The notes under the pieces were generated by a model. That model worked only from the letters and a program-made list of their open reading frames with translations, had not been told where the DNA came from and made no database searches. A program made the translations under genes and the position numbers. 8,693 nucleotides of DNA. Origin: JBOHHR01 sp050740975 (lineage in GTDB: Bacteria > Pseudomonadota > Gammaproteobacteria > JBOHHR01). Below, in pieces: positions 1-5,337 of the stretch (its first letter is position 1; each line of letters opens with the position of its first letter). The stretch covers positions 1 through 8,693 of the forward strand of contig JBOIEE010000176.1 of NCBI GenBank assembly GCA_050740975.1, written 5' to 3'.

Positions 1-19
1 TTCTCACCCAGGCCCTTCT

Positions 20-110
20 TGAGCTAACCAACGCTAGACCGTTGGTCCCTCTTGACCCCGATTTTCCGTGGGTCTCTAGCTAGACCGTCCTTTGGATCGG
101 TCTCACGGTG
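20..110. repeat. Cluster of short inverted repeats at the left edge
   Basis: A perfect 7-bp stem (27-33 ACCAACG with 40-46 CGTTGGT) encloses the loop CTAGAC. A second stem pairs GGTCT (71-75) with AGACC (82-86), overlapping a 10-bp palindrome TCTAGCTAGA (75-84). A third possible stem pairs AGACCG (82-87) with CGGTCT (98-103). The 10-mer GCTAGACCGT occurs twice, at 33-42 and 79-88. I see no convincing reading frame in 1-200. The structures could be a small RNA, protein-binding sites, or the end of a gene or insertion sequence lying left of the window. Function unknown. Confidence 0.4.
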
Positions 111-207
111 CCCATCCGTCTCTATAGGGTTATGCGGAGCCCAACCGCTCAAAGTGGGATTTCTTTAGCGAAAGCAGAGATACAGGCTGTGGATACAGTT
201 TTTTAGA

Positions 208-402
208 TTGAGGATACCGAGCATTGTGTATTGGGAATGGAACGCGGACACCAGTGAGGAACGTCGATCGAGAGGTGACCGTAACGAGAGATGGTGGATC
301 AATGAGCGAGGTAATTCTGACCGGATAGATCGATGGTCGATATTGAAGCAAGCGAAGGATATTTCGAGTGACGCAAGCATAGATCGGAGAAGACGAGGAT
401 AG
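208..402 (+). CDS. Doubtful small Arg/Glu/Asp-rich reading frame, 64 aa
   Basis: This open frame starts at TTG 208 and ends with TAG at 400-402. The product would be very rich in Arg, Glu, Asp and Trp (for example EERRSRGDRNERWW). That is what a purine-rich strand yields in any frame, so the composition is weak evidence for a gene. No Shine-Dalgarno sequence stands out and no family is recognised. The same stretch (200-430) has unusually many GATC sites. It is listed so that the region is not blank. It may well be non-coding. Confidence 0.15.
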   Translation: MRIPSIVYWEWNADTSEERRSRGDRNERWWINERGNSDRIDRWSILKQAKDISSDASIDRRRRG

Positions 403-433
403 AGCAACTTAGCAGTAAGCTGAAACCAGATCG

Positions 434-709
434 TTGAGACTGTACAGACGAACGGGATCACGAAACAGGAATTGTCGGATTGGTGAACAGACGTCTGGCG
501 ACGTGAAACGGATAGAGCTGTATGCCTACCGGAAAGGAAAACTGGAGAAGGTACCGCGGATCGAGGATGGGATGCGTAAGGTGCGGATCACGGAGAAAGC
601 TTATGCGATGGCCATGGAAATCGGACAGGAGATGCGCGAGGAGCTGAGAGGATACCGACCGGATGTGGTTCGGCGATTCGTAAAGGAGCTGTTTACCGGG
701 AAAAGCTAA
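434..709 (+). CDS. Small unrecognised basic protein of the mobile element
   Basis: The open frame from TTG 434 gives 91 aa. A GTG at 503 in the same frame would give 68 aa. The part after 503 looks more protein-like, while the first 23 residues are Arg/Asn-rich and may be untranslated. Neither start has a clear ribosome binding site. From about residue 46 the protein reads as a short hydrophobic/basic strand (RKVRIT), then a long amphipathic helix (EKAYAMAMEIGQEMREEL), a GYRPD turn and a second helix (VVRRFVKELF). This strand-helix-helix order resembles small ribbon-helix-helix DNA-binding proteins, but that is inference from the pattern only. Codon third positions look like a real gene. Family not recognised. 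It lies upstream of the excisionase-like gene on the same strand. Confidence 0.5.
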   Translation: MRLYRRTGSRNRNCRIGEQTSGDVKRIELYAYRKGKLEKVPRIEDGMRKVRITEKAYAMAMEIGQEMREELRGYRPDVVRRFVKELFTGKS

Positions 710-731
710 GGCAAGAGAAACAGCGGTGTGT

Positions 732-872
732 ATGGATGTAGGGATAGATGAGGATGGAAGCCAACAGGACCAAGCGACGGACTCAGAAACAGAGAGGACC
801 GGTATCGGTTATGGGTGTCAAGAGGAAGCTCGTGTGGAACGGCAAGGAAACAGACAACGGACGGTTCGATGA
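732..872 (+). CDS. Doubtful small acidic reading frame, 46 aa
   Basis: It starts at ATG 732 (an in-frame GTG lies at 726) and stops with TGA at 870-872. The product begins acidic (MDVGIDEDGSQQDQ) and ends basic (RQGNRQRTVR). It follows the previous frame after about 20 nt and ends 11 nt before the next candidate start, a spacing compatible with a compact operon of small genes. No Shine-Dalgarno sequence stands out and no homology is recognised, so it could be chance. Confidence 0.2.
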   Translation: MDVGIDEDGSQQDQATDSETERTGIGYGCQEEARVERQGNRQRTVR

Positions 873-883
873 GCAGGAGCGTT

Positions 884-1117
884 ATGGATAAAGACGATCG
901 GATCATTACGATCAGTGCTATAGCAATCAGAGAAGGAGGTGAACTAAGGCCCCAAGACAGGCTAGTTGATGTTCCCTTGATGGTGGGACCTCCACAACAG
1001 CTGGAACCCACCAGGCCCCATAGTAGGGCCATGTCAGGATCGAGGGGTGGTGCCCAAGACCAATCCCGCGTAAGCGGACCCTGTCAGGGCAGCCTGCGGG
1101 GTGGTCAGAAACACTAA
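884..1117 (+). CDS. Possible small protein of the mobile element, 77 aa, unrecognised
   Basis: The frame from ATG 884 has an AGGAG at 875-879, four nt upstream, which is a plausible though short ribosome-binding spacing. This is a better start than the non-ATG start at 815 that would extend the same frame. The N-terminal half (MDKDDRIITISAIAIREG, then LRPQDRLVDVPLMVGPP) looks like a folded segment with a beta-strand-like stretch. The C-terminal half is a low-complexity Gly/Ser/Gln/Arg tail with two related units (SGSRGGAQ and QGSLRGGQ). That tail lies over a hairpin-rich DNA segment (981-1089), so coding and structure may overlap, or the frame may be accidental. No family is recognised. Confidence 0.35.
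   Translation: MDKDDRIITISAIAIREGGELRPQDRLVDVPLMVGPPQQLEPTRPHSRAMSGSRGGAQDQSRVSGPCQGSLRGGQKH
981..1089 (+). other. Run of four hairpins, possible structured RNA or DNA site
   Basis: Four consecutive hairpins can be drawn. Stem 1 pairs TGGTGGG (981-987) with CCCACCA (1007-1013). Stem 2 pairs GGCCC (1014-1018) with GGGCC (1026-1030). Stem 3 pairs CCGC (1066-1069) with GCGG (1074-1077) around a GTAA loop of the stable GNRA class. Stem 4 pairs CCCT (1079-1082) with AGGG (1086-1089). A TGTCAGG...GGGGTGGT pattern occurs at about 1032-1052 and again at about 1082-1104. No T-run follows, so these are not ordinary terminators. They could be part of a non-coding RNA, a leader of the downstream gene, or a recombination or transfer site. 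Confidence 0.35.
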
Positions 1118-1152
1118 CCGAGCTGAATTCACCGTTTAACTATCCTGACCAC
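1101..1152. repeat. 8-bp inverted repeat upstream of the excisionase-like gene
   Basis: GTGGTCAG at 1101-1108 is exactly inverted as CTGACCAC at 1145-1152, with 36 bp between. A perfect 10-bp palindrome, CTGTCGACAG, follows at 1164-1173. They lie about 110-180 bp before the start of the small DNA-binding protein, a place where an autoregulatory operator or excisionase binding sites could be expected. That role is inference. Confidence 0.35.
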
Positions 1153-1282
1153 TCAATGCACGCCTGTCGACAGTGCCTTGTTTAATGCAAACCGATGATT
1201 AAAACGTTCGGCAACTTGCCGCTCATCGCGCAAGTAAAGCCGGAAGCGGATCAATGAGTCTAAGGGTAACTTCGGGAAAGCT

Positions 1283-1534
1283 ATGGAAAGACAACTGTAT
1301 TACATTGCAGATATTGCCTCCGTTCTCGGGGTGACAGAGGCTGCGATCCGGAGCCATATCCAGCGCCGTTCGGCCTCCATACCCCGATGGATCAAGATCG
1401 GAAAACGTATCGCCTGGCGAAAAAACGACGTTGATGCTTGGCTCGATGGTATGACGCTTGCTGATTGCAGGCCGGCGAGACAACGGGGAAGACCATCGAA
1501 AGTTCAATTAGCGGCTGAAGGCAGGCTAACCTAA
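1283..1534 (+). CDS. AlpA/excisionase-type small helix-turn-helix protein
   Basis: An 83-aa DNA-binding protein. Residues 7-28 (YIADIASVLGVTEAAIRSHI) form a typical helix-turn-helix of the MerR-like excisionase and AlpA families. Residues 34-54 (PRWIKIGKRIAWRKNDVDAWL region) form the matching wing and second helix, with the Trp-Leu ending typical of the helix-turn-helix 17 group. A basic tail (RQRGRPSK, 67-73) contains the RGRP core of an AT-hook, which could add minor-groove binding. Known: such proteins act as recombination directionality factors or transcription activators beside tyrosine integrases. Inference: it steers integrase toward excision or switches on element genes. It is transcribed toward the integrase and its last 9 bp overlap the integrase stop, so the two genes are convergent rather than co-transcribed. 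The ribosome binding site is weak (GGGAAAG before ATG 1283). Confidence 0.8.
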   Translation: MERQLYYIADIASVLGVTEAAIRSHIQRRSASIPRWIKIGKRIAWRKNDVDAWLDGMTLADCRPARQRGRPSKVQLAAEGRLT

Positions 1535-2503
1535 TCGGCTGGCGAGGTCCTCGGCCCGCAGGTGTGTGTAACGCTTTAGCATCATTAAAGTCTTATGTCC
1601 TGTGATGGCGGCGACTTCCATTGGGTTAAAGCCTCGCTCGAATAACCGAGACGTCGCTTCGTGGCGCAAATCGTGAAACCGCAAACCCGTGACGTTGGCT
1701 TTCTTGCATACCGTGGCAAAATGGTGCGAGACATGGCTGCTGTCAATACGCGGAAAAACGAACCCATCGAAGCGCCGCGGCAGCGTCTTCAGAATATCGA
1801 CCACCCTAGAAGCGAGTGGAACCCGTCGATTTTCGCCGTTCTTGGTATCCGCCAACACCGCTACCCTCCGCACGAGATCGATCAACTCCCAGCGTAAGGC
1901 TAGGATCTCGCCCGCACGCATCGCGGTATCGAGTGCCAGGATGATCATCTCGCGGACCGGATACGCGGCCGCCGTAAGTAAGCGTGCCTCTTCCCCTTCC
2001 AACAAACGTCGATCCCTTCCCCGCGGTGGCTTCGGCCGCCTTACGTTGGCCACCGGATTCGCCAGGCTCTCCATGCCCCACTCCGACCGAGCCACCGTAA
2101 AGAGATGGGACAGGAGAATCAGATCATTATTCACCGTAATCGGACTACGGCCCGCAGCCATTCGCTCGTCGCGGAAGGCGGCGATGTCCACACCGCGGAT
2201 GCTCGCTAATGCGCGGTTCGCAAGCGGATGCCGCATCCACGCTTTGATGCGGTAGGTCTCTTGCTTCGCCCCCTTCTTGACGGGCGTCACTTCCCGAAGA
2301 TAACGGGCTAAGGCATCGCAAAGTGACGTGTTCTCGGCCTCGGTGCTAGAGATCCAGACACGCCTATTCATCGCCGATTCCATCTCCTGCGCCCATAGCT
2401 TGGCATCGGCTTTGTTGGTAAACGTCCTGATTTGCCGTGGATAGCCCTTGCGCCTTATGTCGGCGCGCCATTGATGAGCCCCGCGTTTGCTGATTGTCGC
2501 CAT
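1526..2503 (-). CDS. int: Site-specific tyrosine recombinase (phage/island integrase)
   Basis: A complete 325-aa tyrosine integrase that would catalyse integration and excision of the element at its attachment sites. Residues 1-50 form a short basic arm-binding domain (MATISKRGAHQWRADIRRKG), about 58-145 an alpha-helical core-binding domain, and about 165-325 the catalytic domain. All catalytic residues are visible: Arg196 (AMRAGEIL), Lys221 in the beta-hairpin (DTKNGENRR), His277 and Arg280 (FHDLRHE), His303 (TGHK) and nucleophile Tyr312 (RYTHL). Nothing suggests inactivation. The ATG at 2503 is preceded by TAGGAG with 7-nt spacing. The gene starts 121 bp from the tRNA-Ser 3' end and reads away from it. 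Two tandem 11-bp repeats lie in the gap. A poor promoter candidate (TTTAAC and TATATC, 16-nt spacer) lies between the repeats and the start, so integrase binding could repress its own gene. That is inference. Confidence 0.93.
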   Translation of the reverse strand: MATISKRGAHQWRADIRRKGYPRQIRTFTNKADAKLWAQEMESAMNRRVWISSTEAENTSLCDALARYLREVTPVKKGAKQETYRIKAWMRHPLANRALASIRGVDIAAFRDERMAAGRSPITVNNDLILLSHLFTVARSEWGMESLANPVANVRRPKPPRGRDRRLLEGEEARLLTAAAYPVREMIILALDTAMRAGEILALRWELIDLVRRVAVLADTKNGENRRVPLASRVVDILKTLPRRFDGFVFPRIDSSHVSHHFATVCKKANVTGLRFHDLRHEATSRLFERGFNPMEVAAITGHKTLMMLKRYTHLRAEDLASRLG

Positions 2504-2548
2504 ACATTGACTCCTACTGGATATAGCATGCGGGGATCAAAGTTAAAG

Positions 2549-2570
2549 TGCACCTAAAATGCACCTAAAA
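2549..2570. repeat. Tandem 11-bp repeat, likely integrase arm-type sites
   Basis: TGCACCTAAAA occurs twice head to tail without spacer (2549-2559 and 2560-2570), followed by an A-rich stretch. It lies between the integrase start and the tRNA 3' end. Known: tyrosine integrases of tRNA-targeting elements bind short direct repeats flanking the crossover core through their N-terminal domain. Inference: these are such sites. Their position just upstream of the integrase gene would also allow autoregulation. Confidence 0.55.
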
Positions 2571-2606
2571 CTAAAAAATGACCGGATTGATTGACGCAGA
2601 ATTCAC

Positions 2607-2660
2607 ATAACACATTGTTATTAATGGCGGAGAGGGAGGGATTCGAACCCCCGGAGGCTT
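2607..2660. other. Probable attachment-site junction at the tRNA-Ser 3' end
   Basis: The 3' part of the tRNA gene (CCA end at 2625, T-arm about 2633-2650) is the usual crossover region for integrases beside tRNA genes. Just outside it, ATAAC (2607-2611) and GTTAT (2617-2621) form a small inverted repeat. The exact crossover cannot be read without the second attachment copy, which is not in the window. The tRNA is intact including an encoded CCA, as expected if the element carried in an identical 3' segment. Confidence 0.4.
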
Positions 2661-2712
2661 GCGCCTCAACGGTTTTCAGGACCGCCGCTTTCGACCGCTC
2701 AGCCACCTCTCC
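2625..2712 (-). tRNA. tRNA-Ser (anticodon UGA)
   Basis: An 88-nt class II tRNA including an encoded CCA (85 nt without it). The acceptor stem GGAGAGG (2712-2706) pairs with CCTCTCC (2635-2629), G73 is at 2628 and CCA at 2627-2625. The D arm begins GCTGAGCGG. The anticodon stem GCGGT/ACCGT carries the loop CCTGAAA (2680-2674), so the anticodon is TGA at 2678-2676 and reads UCA-type serine codons. A long variable arm (GAGGC-GCAA-GCCTC) is diagnostic of tRNA-Ser. The T arm has the loop TTCGAAT. One oddity is that position 33, normally U, is C here. The gene probably serves as integration target of the element to its left. Confidence 0.95.
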
Positions 2713-2781
2713 GCAGAACTATCGCATCCTAGCAGAAAGCAAGAACAGGTGCTGCGTGGGCGGCTACTGCTAAGCGGCGGT

Positions 2782-2809
2782 TTGCAATTTTGAGCGCTGC
2801 GGGTATCAT
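2782..2809 (+). promoter_or_regulatory. Candidate sigma70-type promoter for the yccA-like gene
   Basis: TTGCAA (2782-2787) and TATCAT (2804-2809) are separated by 16 nt and match the consensus at 4 of 6 and 5 of 6 positions. Transcription would begin near 2816 and leave a leader of about 77 nt before the ATG at 2893. Assigned by eye only. Confidence 0.4.
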
Positions 2810-2892
2810 TCTGAACCATGAACCTGTGAAATCCGGCACGGTCCAATCAGGCAGTTTCCCAAATAAGGCTCTCTACGGAGGTTTGTAACGCG

Positions 2893-3564
2893 ATGAATGC
2901 GAATCGATACATGGTCGCGAGACCGCAAGCGGCGGTACTCGAGACCAACAAAGTCATACGTAACACGTACTTGTTGCTGTCCATGACGTTGCTCTTCAGC
3001 GCCGCGACAGCCGGGGTTTCCATGGCGCTCAATCTACCTCACCCGGGATTGTTGTTAACGCTGGTCGGCTATTTCGGGCTGTTGTTTTTGACCGCGAAGT
3101 TCCGCAACAGCGCCTTAGGCCTGGTCTTCATCTTTGCGCTGACTGGGTTTATGGGCCTGACCTTGGGCCCCATTCTCCAGCTCTACATCAAAGCCTTTTC
3201 CAACGGCCCCCAGTTAGTCATGACGGCCTTGGGAGGAACGGGTGTCATCTTCCTGGGTTTGTCCGGCTACGCCTTAACCACACGGAAAGACTTTAGTTTC
3301 CTCGGCGGATTTGTAATGGTTGGCATCTTGGTGGCGTTTCTCGCGGGGATAGCGGCCTTGATCTTCGCGCTCCCCGGCCTATCACTGGCCGTATCTGCCA
3401 TGTTCATAATGCTCATGGCCGCCCTGATCCTCTATCAGACCAGCGCCATCATCCACGGCGGCGAGGACAATTACATCATGGCCACGGTCGGCTTGTACGT
3501 GAGCATTTATAACCTGTTCACGAGCCTGTTACACCTATTGGGGGTATTCGGCGGCGAAGACTAG
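2893..3564 (+). CDS. yccA: YccA-like Bax inhibitor-1 family membrane protein
   Basis: A 223-aa inner-membrane protein of the Bax inhibitor-1 / TMBIM family, of the usual length for the bacterial YccA subgroup. Seven hydrophobic segments can be drawn at about 24-45, 51-68, 73-96, 110-127, 136-160, 163-186 and 196-218. Subgroup hallmarks are NKVIRNTYLLLSMTL near the N terminus, TGFMGLTLGPIL (84-95), ALTTRKDFSFLGG (127-139) and IIHGGEDNYIMATVGLYVS (186-204). Known: E. coli YccA binds the membrane protease FtsH with HflKC and moderates its activity, protecting SecY when secretion is jammed. The same role here is inferred from similarity. The start is ATG 2893, with GGAGG at 2877-2881, a rather long 11-nt spacing. 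It stands alone on the plus strand, converging on the pnt operon across a two-way terminator. Confidence 0.88.
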   Translation: MNANRYMVARPQAAVLETNKVIRNTYLLLSMTLLFSAATAGVSMALNLPHPGLLLTLVGYFGLLFLTAKFRNSALGLVFIFALTGFMGLTLGPILQLYIKAFSNGPQLVMTALGGTGVIFLGLSGYALTTRKDFSFLGGFVMVGILVAFLAGIAALIFALPGLSLAVSAMFIMLMAALILYQTSAIIHGGEDNYIMATVGLYVSIYNLFTSLLHLLGVFGGED

Positions 3565-3589
3565 CCAAGGATTTCTACCGCCTGATGGA

Positions 3590-3615
3590 AAAACCCCGGC
3601 TTTGGCCGGGGTTTT
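3590..3615. terminator. Bidirectional Rho-independent terminator
   Basis: A perfect 11-bp stem pairs AAAACCCCGGC (3590-3600) with GCCGGGGTTTT (3605-3615) around a TTTG loop. It has a GC-rich core and A and T runs on the two sides, so it can stop transcription from either direction. It sits 26 nt after the yccA-like stop and 31 nt beyond the pntB stop, serving both convergent units. Confidence 0.9.
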
Positions 3616-3645
3616 ATTTCCACAGACCCGCTCTCCAGCGCGACG

Positions 3646-5022
3646 CTAATCCAGCGCCTTTATTCCCTGAATCAATTCACTCGCCGCTTTTTGCCCGTCA
3701 CCGAAGAGCATGCGTGTGTTGTCGCTAAAAAACAGGGTGTTCTCGACTCCTGAGAAGCCCGTGCCTCGCCCACGCTTGATCACGATACAGTTCTTGGCCT
3801 TGTCCACATCCAGTATAGGCATACCATAGATTGGGCTCGTCTTGTTGGTACGCGCATCGGGGTTGACCACATCGTTGGCGCCGATGACCAATGCGACATC
3901 GGCTTGCGGAAACTCCGGATTGATATCCTCAAGATCATAGATCTTGTCGTAAGGCACGCCGGCCTCCGCCAGCAGGACATTCATATGCCCGGGCATGCGC
4001 CCGGCCACCGGATGAATGGCGAACTTGACCTTCACTCCCCGTTCTTCGAGGAGTTCGCTCATCTCCCAGATCTTGTGTTGGGCTTGGGCCACCGCCATGC
4101 CATAGCCCGGCACGATGACGACTTTCTCTGCAAACGCCATCATGATGGCGGCGTCGTTACCTTCGATCGCCTTCATCTCACCCAGCTTCTCAGCGTCGAT
4201 CTGGACTTCCACCGTGCCCAGGCCGGAGAACAGGATATTAGTGATCGACCGGTTCATGGCTTTCGCCATCAACTGGGTCAACAAGGTGCCGGCGGCACCG
4301 ACCACGGTACCGGCGATGATCATCGCCGCGTTATTGAGCACGAATCCCTCGAAACCCACCGCGAGCCCGGTCAATGCGTTGTAGAGCGAAATCACCACGG
4401 GCATGTCGGCGCCGCCAATGGGCATCGTTATCAATACCCCGAGCACCAGCGTCACGGCAAAGAACAGCATGACGATGAAGGTCGGCGCATCCCCGAGCAC
4501 CATAAACAGGCCGCAACCGAGTACGATGATGCCTATGGCGTAGTAGGCGTATTGTTGCTTCTCTTTGTCCAGTAAGGCGCCTCGCTTGAACAACTCCTGT
4601 AACTTGCCGAAAGCCACCATCGATCCCGAGAATGACACGGCGCCGATCAACCCACCGACAACGGCGAGGAACAAGGCGCCGGTGCTATGCGTTGCATCGT
4701 GCTTGATCAGCTCCACGGCCGCGATCCCAGCGGCGGCGCCACCGCCCATGCCGTTATACAGCGCCACCATCTGCGGCATCCCCGTCATCGGCACCTTTTT
4801 CCCGGAAAACCAAGCTGCAACCGAGCCTATGGCGATGGCGAGGATCATCAGTCCGCGGTTCTGCATATCCGGCCAGAAGAAGGTGATCAAGGTCGCCACC
4901 ACCATGCCGGCTCCGGCCCAAACGATGCCGTCGCGCGCCGTCACCGGAGAGCTCATGCGTTTGAGCCCGACGATAAACAGCACCGCCGCGCCAAAATAAG
5001 CGATCTGGATTAGAACATTCAT
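3646..5022 (-). CDS. pntB: NAD(P) transhydrogenase subunit beta
   Basis: A 458-aa beta subunit of the proton-translocating transhydrogenase, close to the family's usual length. It supplies most of the membrane domain II and the cytoplasmic NADP(H)-binding domain III. Residues 1-260 hold about nine hydrophobic helices, including MVALYNGMGGG (85-95). Domain III shows the NADP(H) signatures GYGMAVAQAQ (306-315), VAGRMPGHMNVLL (339-351), GANDVVNPDA (381-390) and KRGRGTGFSGVEN (416-428). Hydride moves from NADH on PntAA to NADP+ here, driven by inward proton flow. It is last in the operon, 9 nt after pntAB, and its ribosome binding site AAGGAAG overlaps the pntAB stop codon. The strong terminator follows directly. 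No damage seen. Confidence 0.97.
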   Translation of the reverse strand: MNVLIQIAYFGAAVLFIVGLKRMSSPVTARDGIVWAGAGMVVATLITFFWPDMQNRGLMILAIAIGSVAAWFSGKKVPMTGMPQMVALYNGMGGGAAAGIAAVELIKHDATHSTGALFLAVVGGLIGAVSFSGSMVAFGKLQELFKRGALLDKEKQQYAYYAIGIIVLGCGLFMVLGDAPTFIVMLFFAVTLVLGVLITMPIGGADMPVVISLYNALTGLAVGFEGFVLNNAAMIIAGTVVGAAGTLLTQLMAKAMNRSITNILFSGLGTVEVQIDAEKLGEMKAIEGNDAAIMMAFAEKVVIVPGYGMAVAQAQHKIWEMSELLEERGVKVKFAIHPVAGRMPGHMNVLLAEAGVPYDKIYDLEDINPEFPQADVALVIGANDVVNPDARTNKTSPIYGMPILDVDKAKNCIVIKRGRGTGFSGVENTLFFSDNTRMLFGDGQKAASELIQGIKALD

Positions 5023-5031
5023 CGTTCTTCC

Positions 5032-5337
5032 TTATTTCTTCTTTCTGCTGCTTGTGAACATCTCTAGCATGCGCTCGGTGACCACATAACCCCCCACAGC
5101 ATTGCCTGCCGCCAGCACCACGCCGATAAACCCAATCGTAAGCTGCAGTGGGCTTTGGGGATCTGCAAGCCCTAAAGCCACCATCGAGCCGACCAGCACG
5201 ATCCCGTGCACAAAGTTCGAACCCGACATCAGCGGCGTATGCAGGATAACCGGCACCCGGCTGATCACTTCATAACCGGTGAACGCGGCCAGCATAAAGA
5301 TGTATAAAGCGACAAATCCGGTGATCTCGACCATCAT
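5032..5337 (-). CDS. pntAB: NAD(P) transhydrogenase subunit alpha, part 2 (membrane part)
   Basis: A 101-aa membrane protein matching the C-terminal part of the fused E. coli PntA. In this organism it is a separate polypeptide, as in Rhodospirillum rubrum. Three hydrophobic helices are visible (about 3-22, 42-60 and 66-88), with the conserved loop YEVISRVPVILHTPLMSGSN (22-41) and a basic tail (SSRKKK). It joins PntB to form the proton channel of domain II. Its first ATG (5337-5335) overlaps the pntAA stop in an ATGA arrangement. A second ATG follows at once (5334-5332). GGAGG lies only 3 nt from the first ATG but 6 nt from the second, so the second start (100 aa) may be the one used. Translational coupling with pntAA is likely. 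Confidence 0.95.
   Translation of the reverse strand: MMVEITGFVALYIFMLAAFTGYEVISRVPVILHTPLMSGSNFVHGIVLVGSMVALGLADPQSPLQLTIGFIGVVLAAGNAVGGYVVTERMLEMFTSSRKKK

Larger units (their letters stand above)
1..2624. mobile_element. tRNA-Ser-associated integrative element, right (tRNA-proximal) part only
   Basis: Seen: a complete tyrosine integrase gene starts about 120 bp from the 3' end of a tRNA-Ser gene. Next to it lie a small excisionase-type DNA-binding gene, several small unrecognised reading frames and repeat or hairpin structures. From the tRNA rightward everything is a typical core gene. Known: many integrative elements and prophage-like islands recombine into the 3' part of tRNA genes, and their integrase gene then sits next to the tRNA. 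Inference: the element lies left of the tRNA and continues past position 1, because no second copy of the tRNA 3' end is visible in the left part. No conjugation, phage structural, replication or defence gene could be recognised, so the type of element (island, ICE, satellite or remnant) is undecided. Confidence 0.65.

Noticed and set aside
165..461. 98-aa minus-strand frame in the left flank
   Set aside because: Leu/Ser-rich product expected from the complement of a purine-rich strand. No ribosome binding site or family resemblance.
706..1032. 108-aa minus-strand frame
   Set aside because: Low-complexity Leu/Ser/Pro product with no recognisable start signal. The plus strand offers better candidates.
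1..1280. CRISPR array, retron or group II intron in the repeat-rich left part
   Set aside because: There are no regularly spaced long direct repeats, no reverse transcriptase frame and no recognisable domain V-type hairpin.
1..1280. Second attachment copy (tRNA 3' end) in the left flank
   Set aside because: I searched by eye for the T-arm sequence GATTCGAACCCC and for the 11-bp arm repeat and found neither, so the far boundary is outside the window.
1689..2255. 188-aa plus-strand frame inside the integrase gene
   Set aside because: Arg/Ser-rich shadow of the integrase on the opposite strand. The integrase has all its catalytic motifs, so this frame is not a gene.
2591..2773. 60-aa plus-strand frame containing MAEREGFEPP
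   Set aside because: It is the antisense translation of the tRNA-Ser gene, a classic spurious protein.
3904..4575. 223-aa plus-strand frame rich in His, Gly and Asp
   Set aside because: Shadow of pntB. Its composition reflects reverse-complemented transhydrogenase codons.
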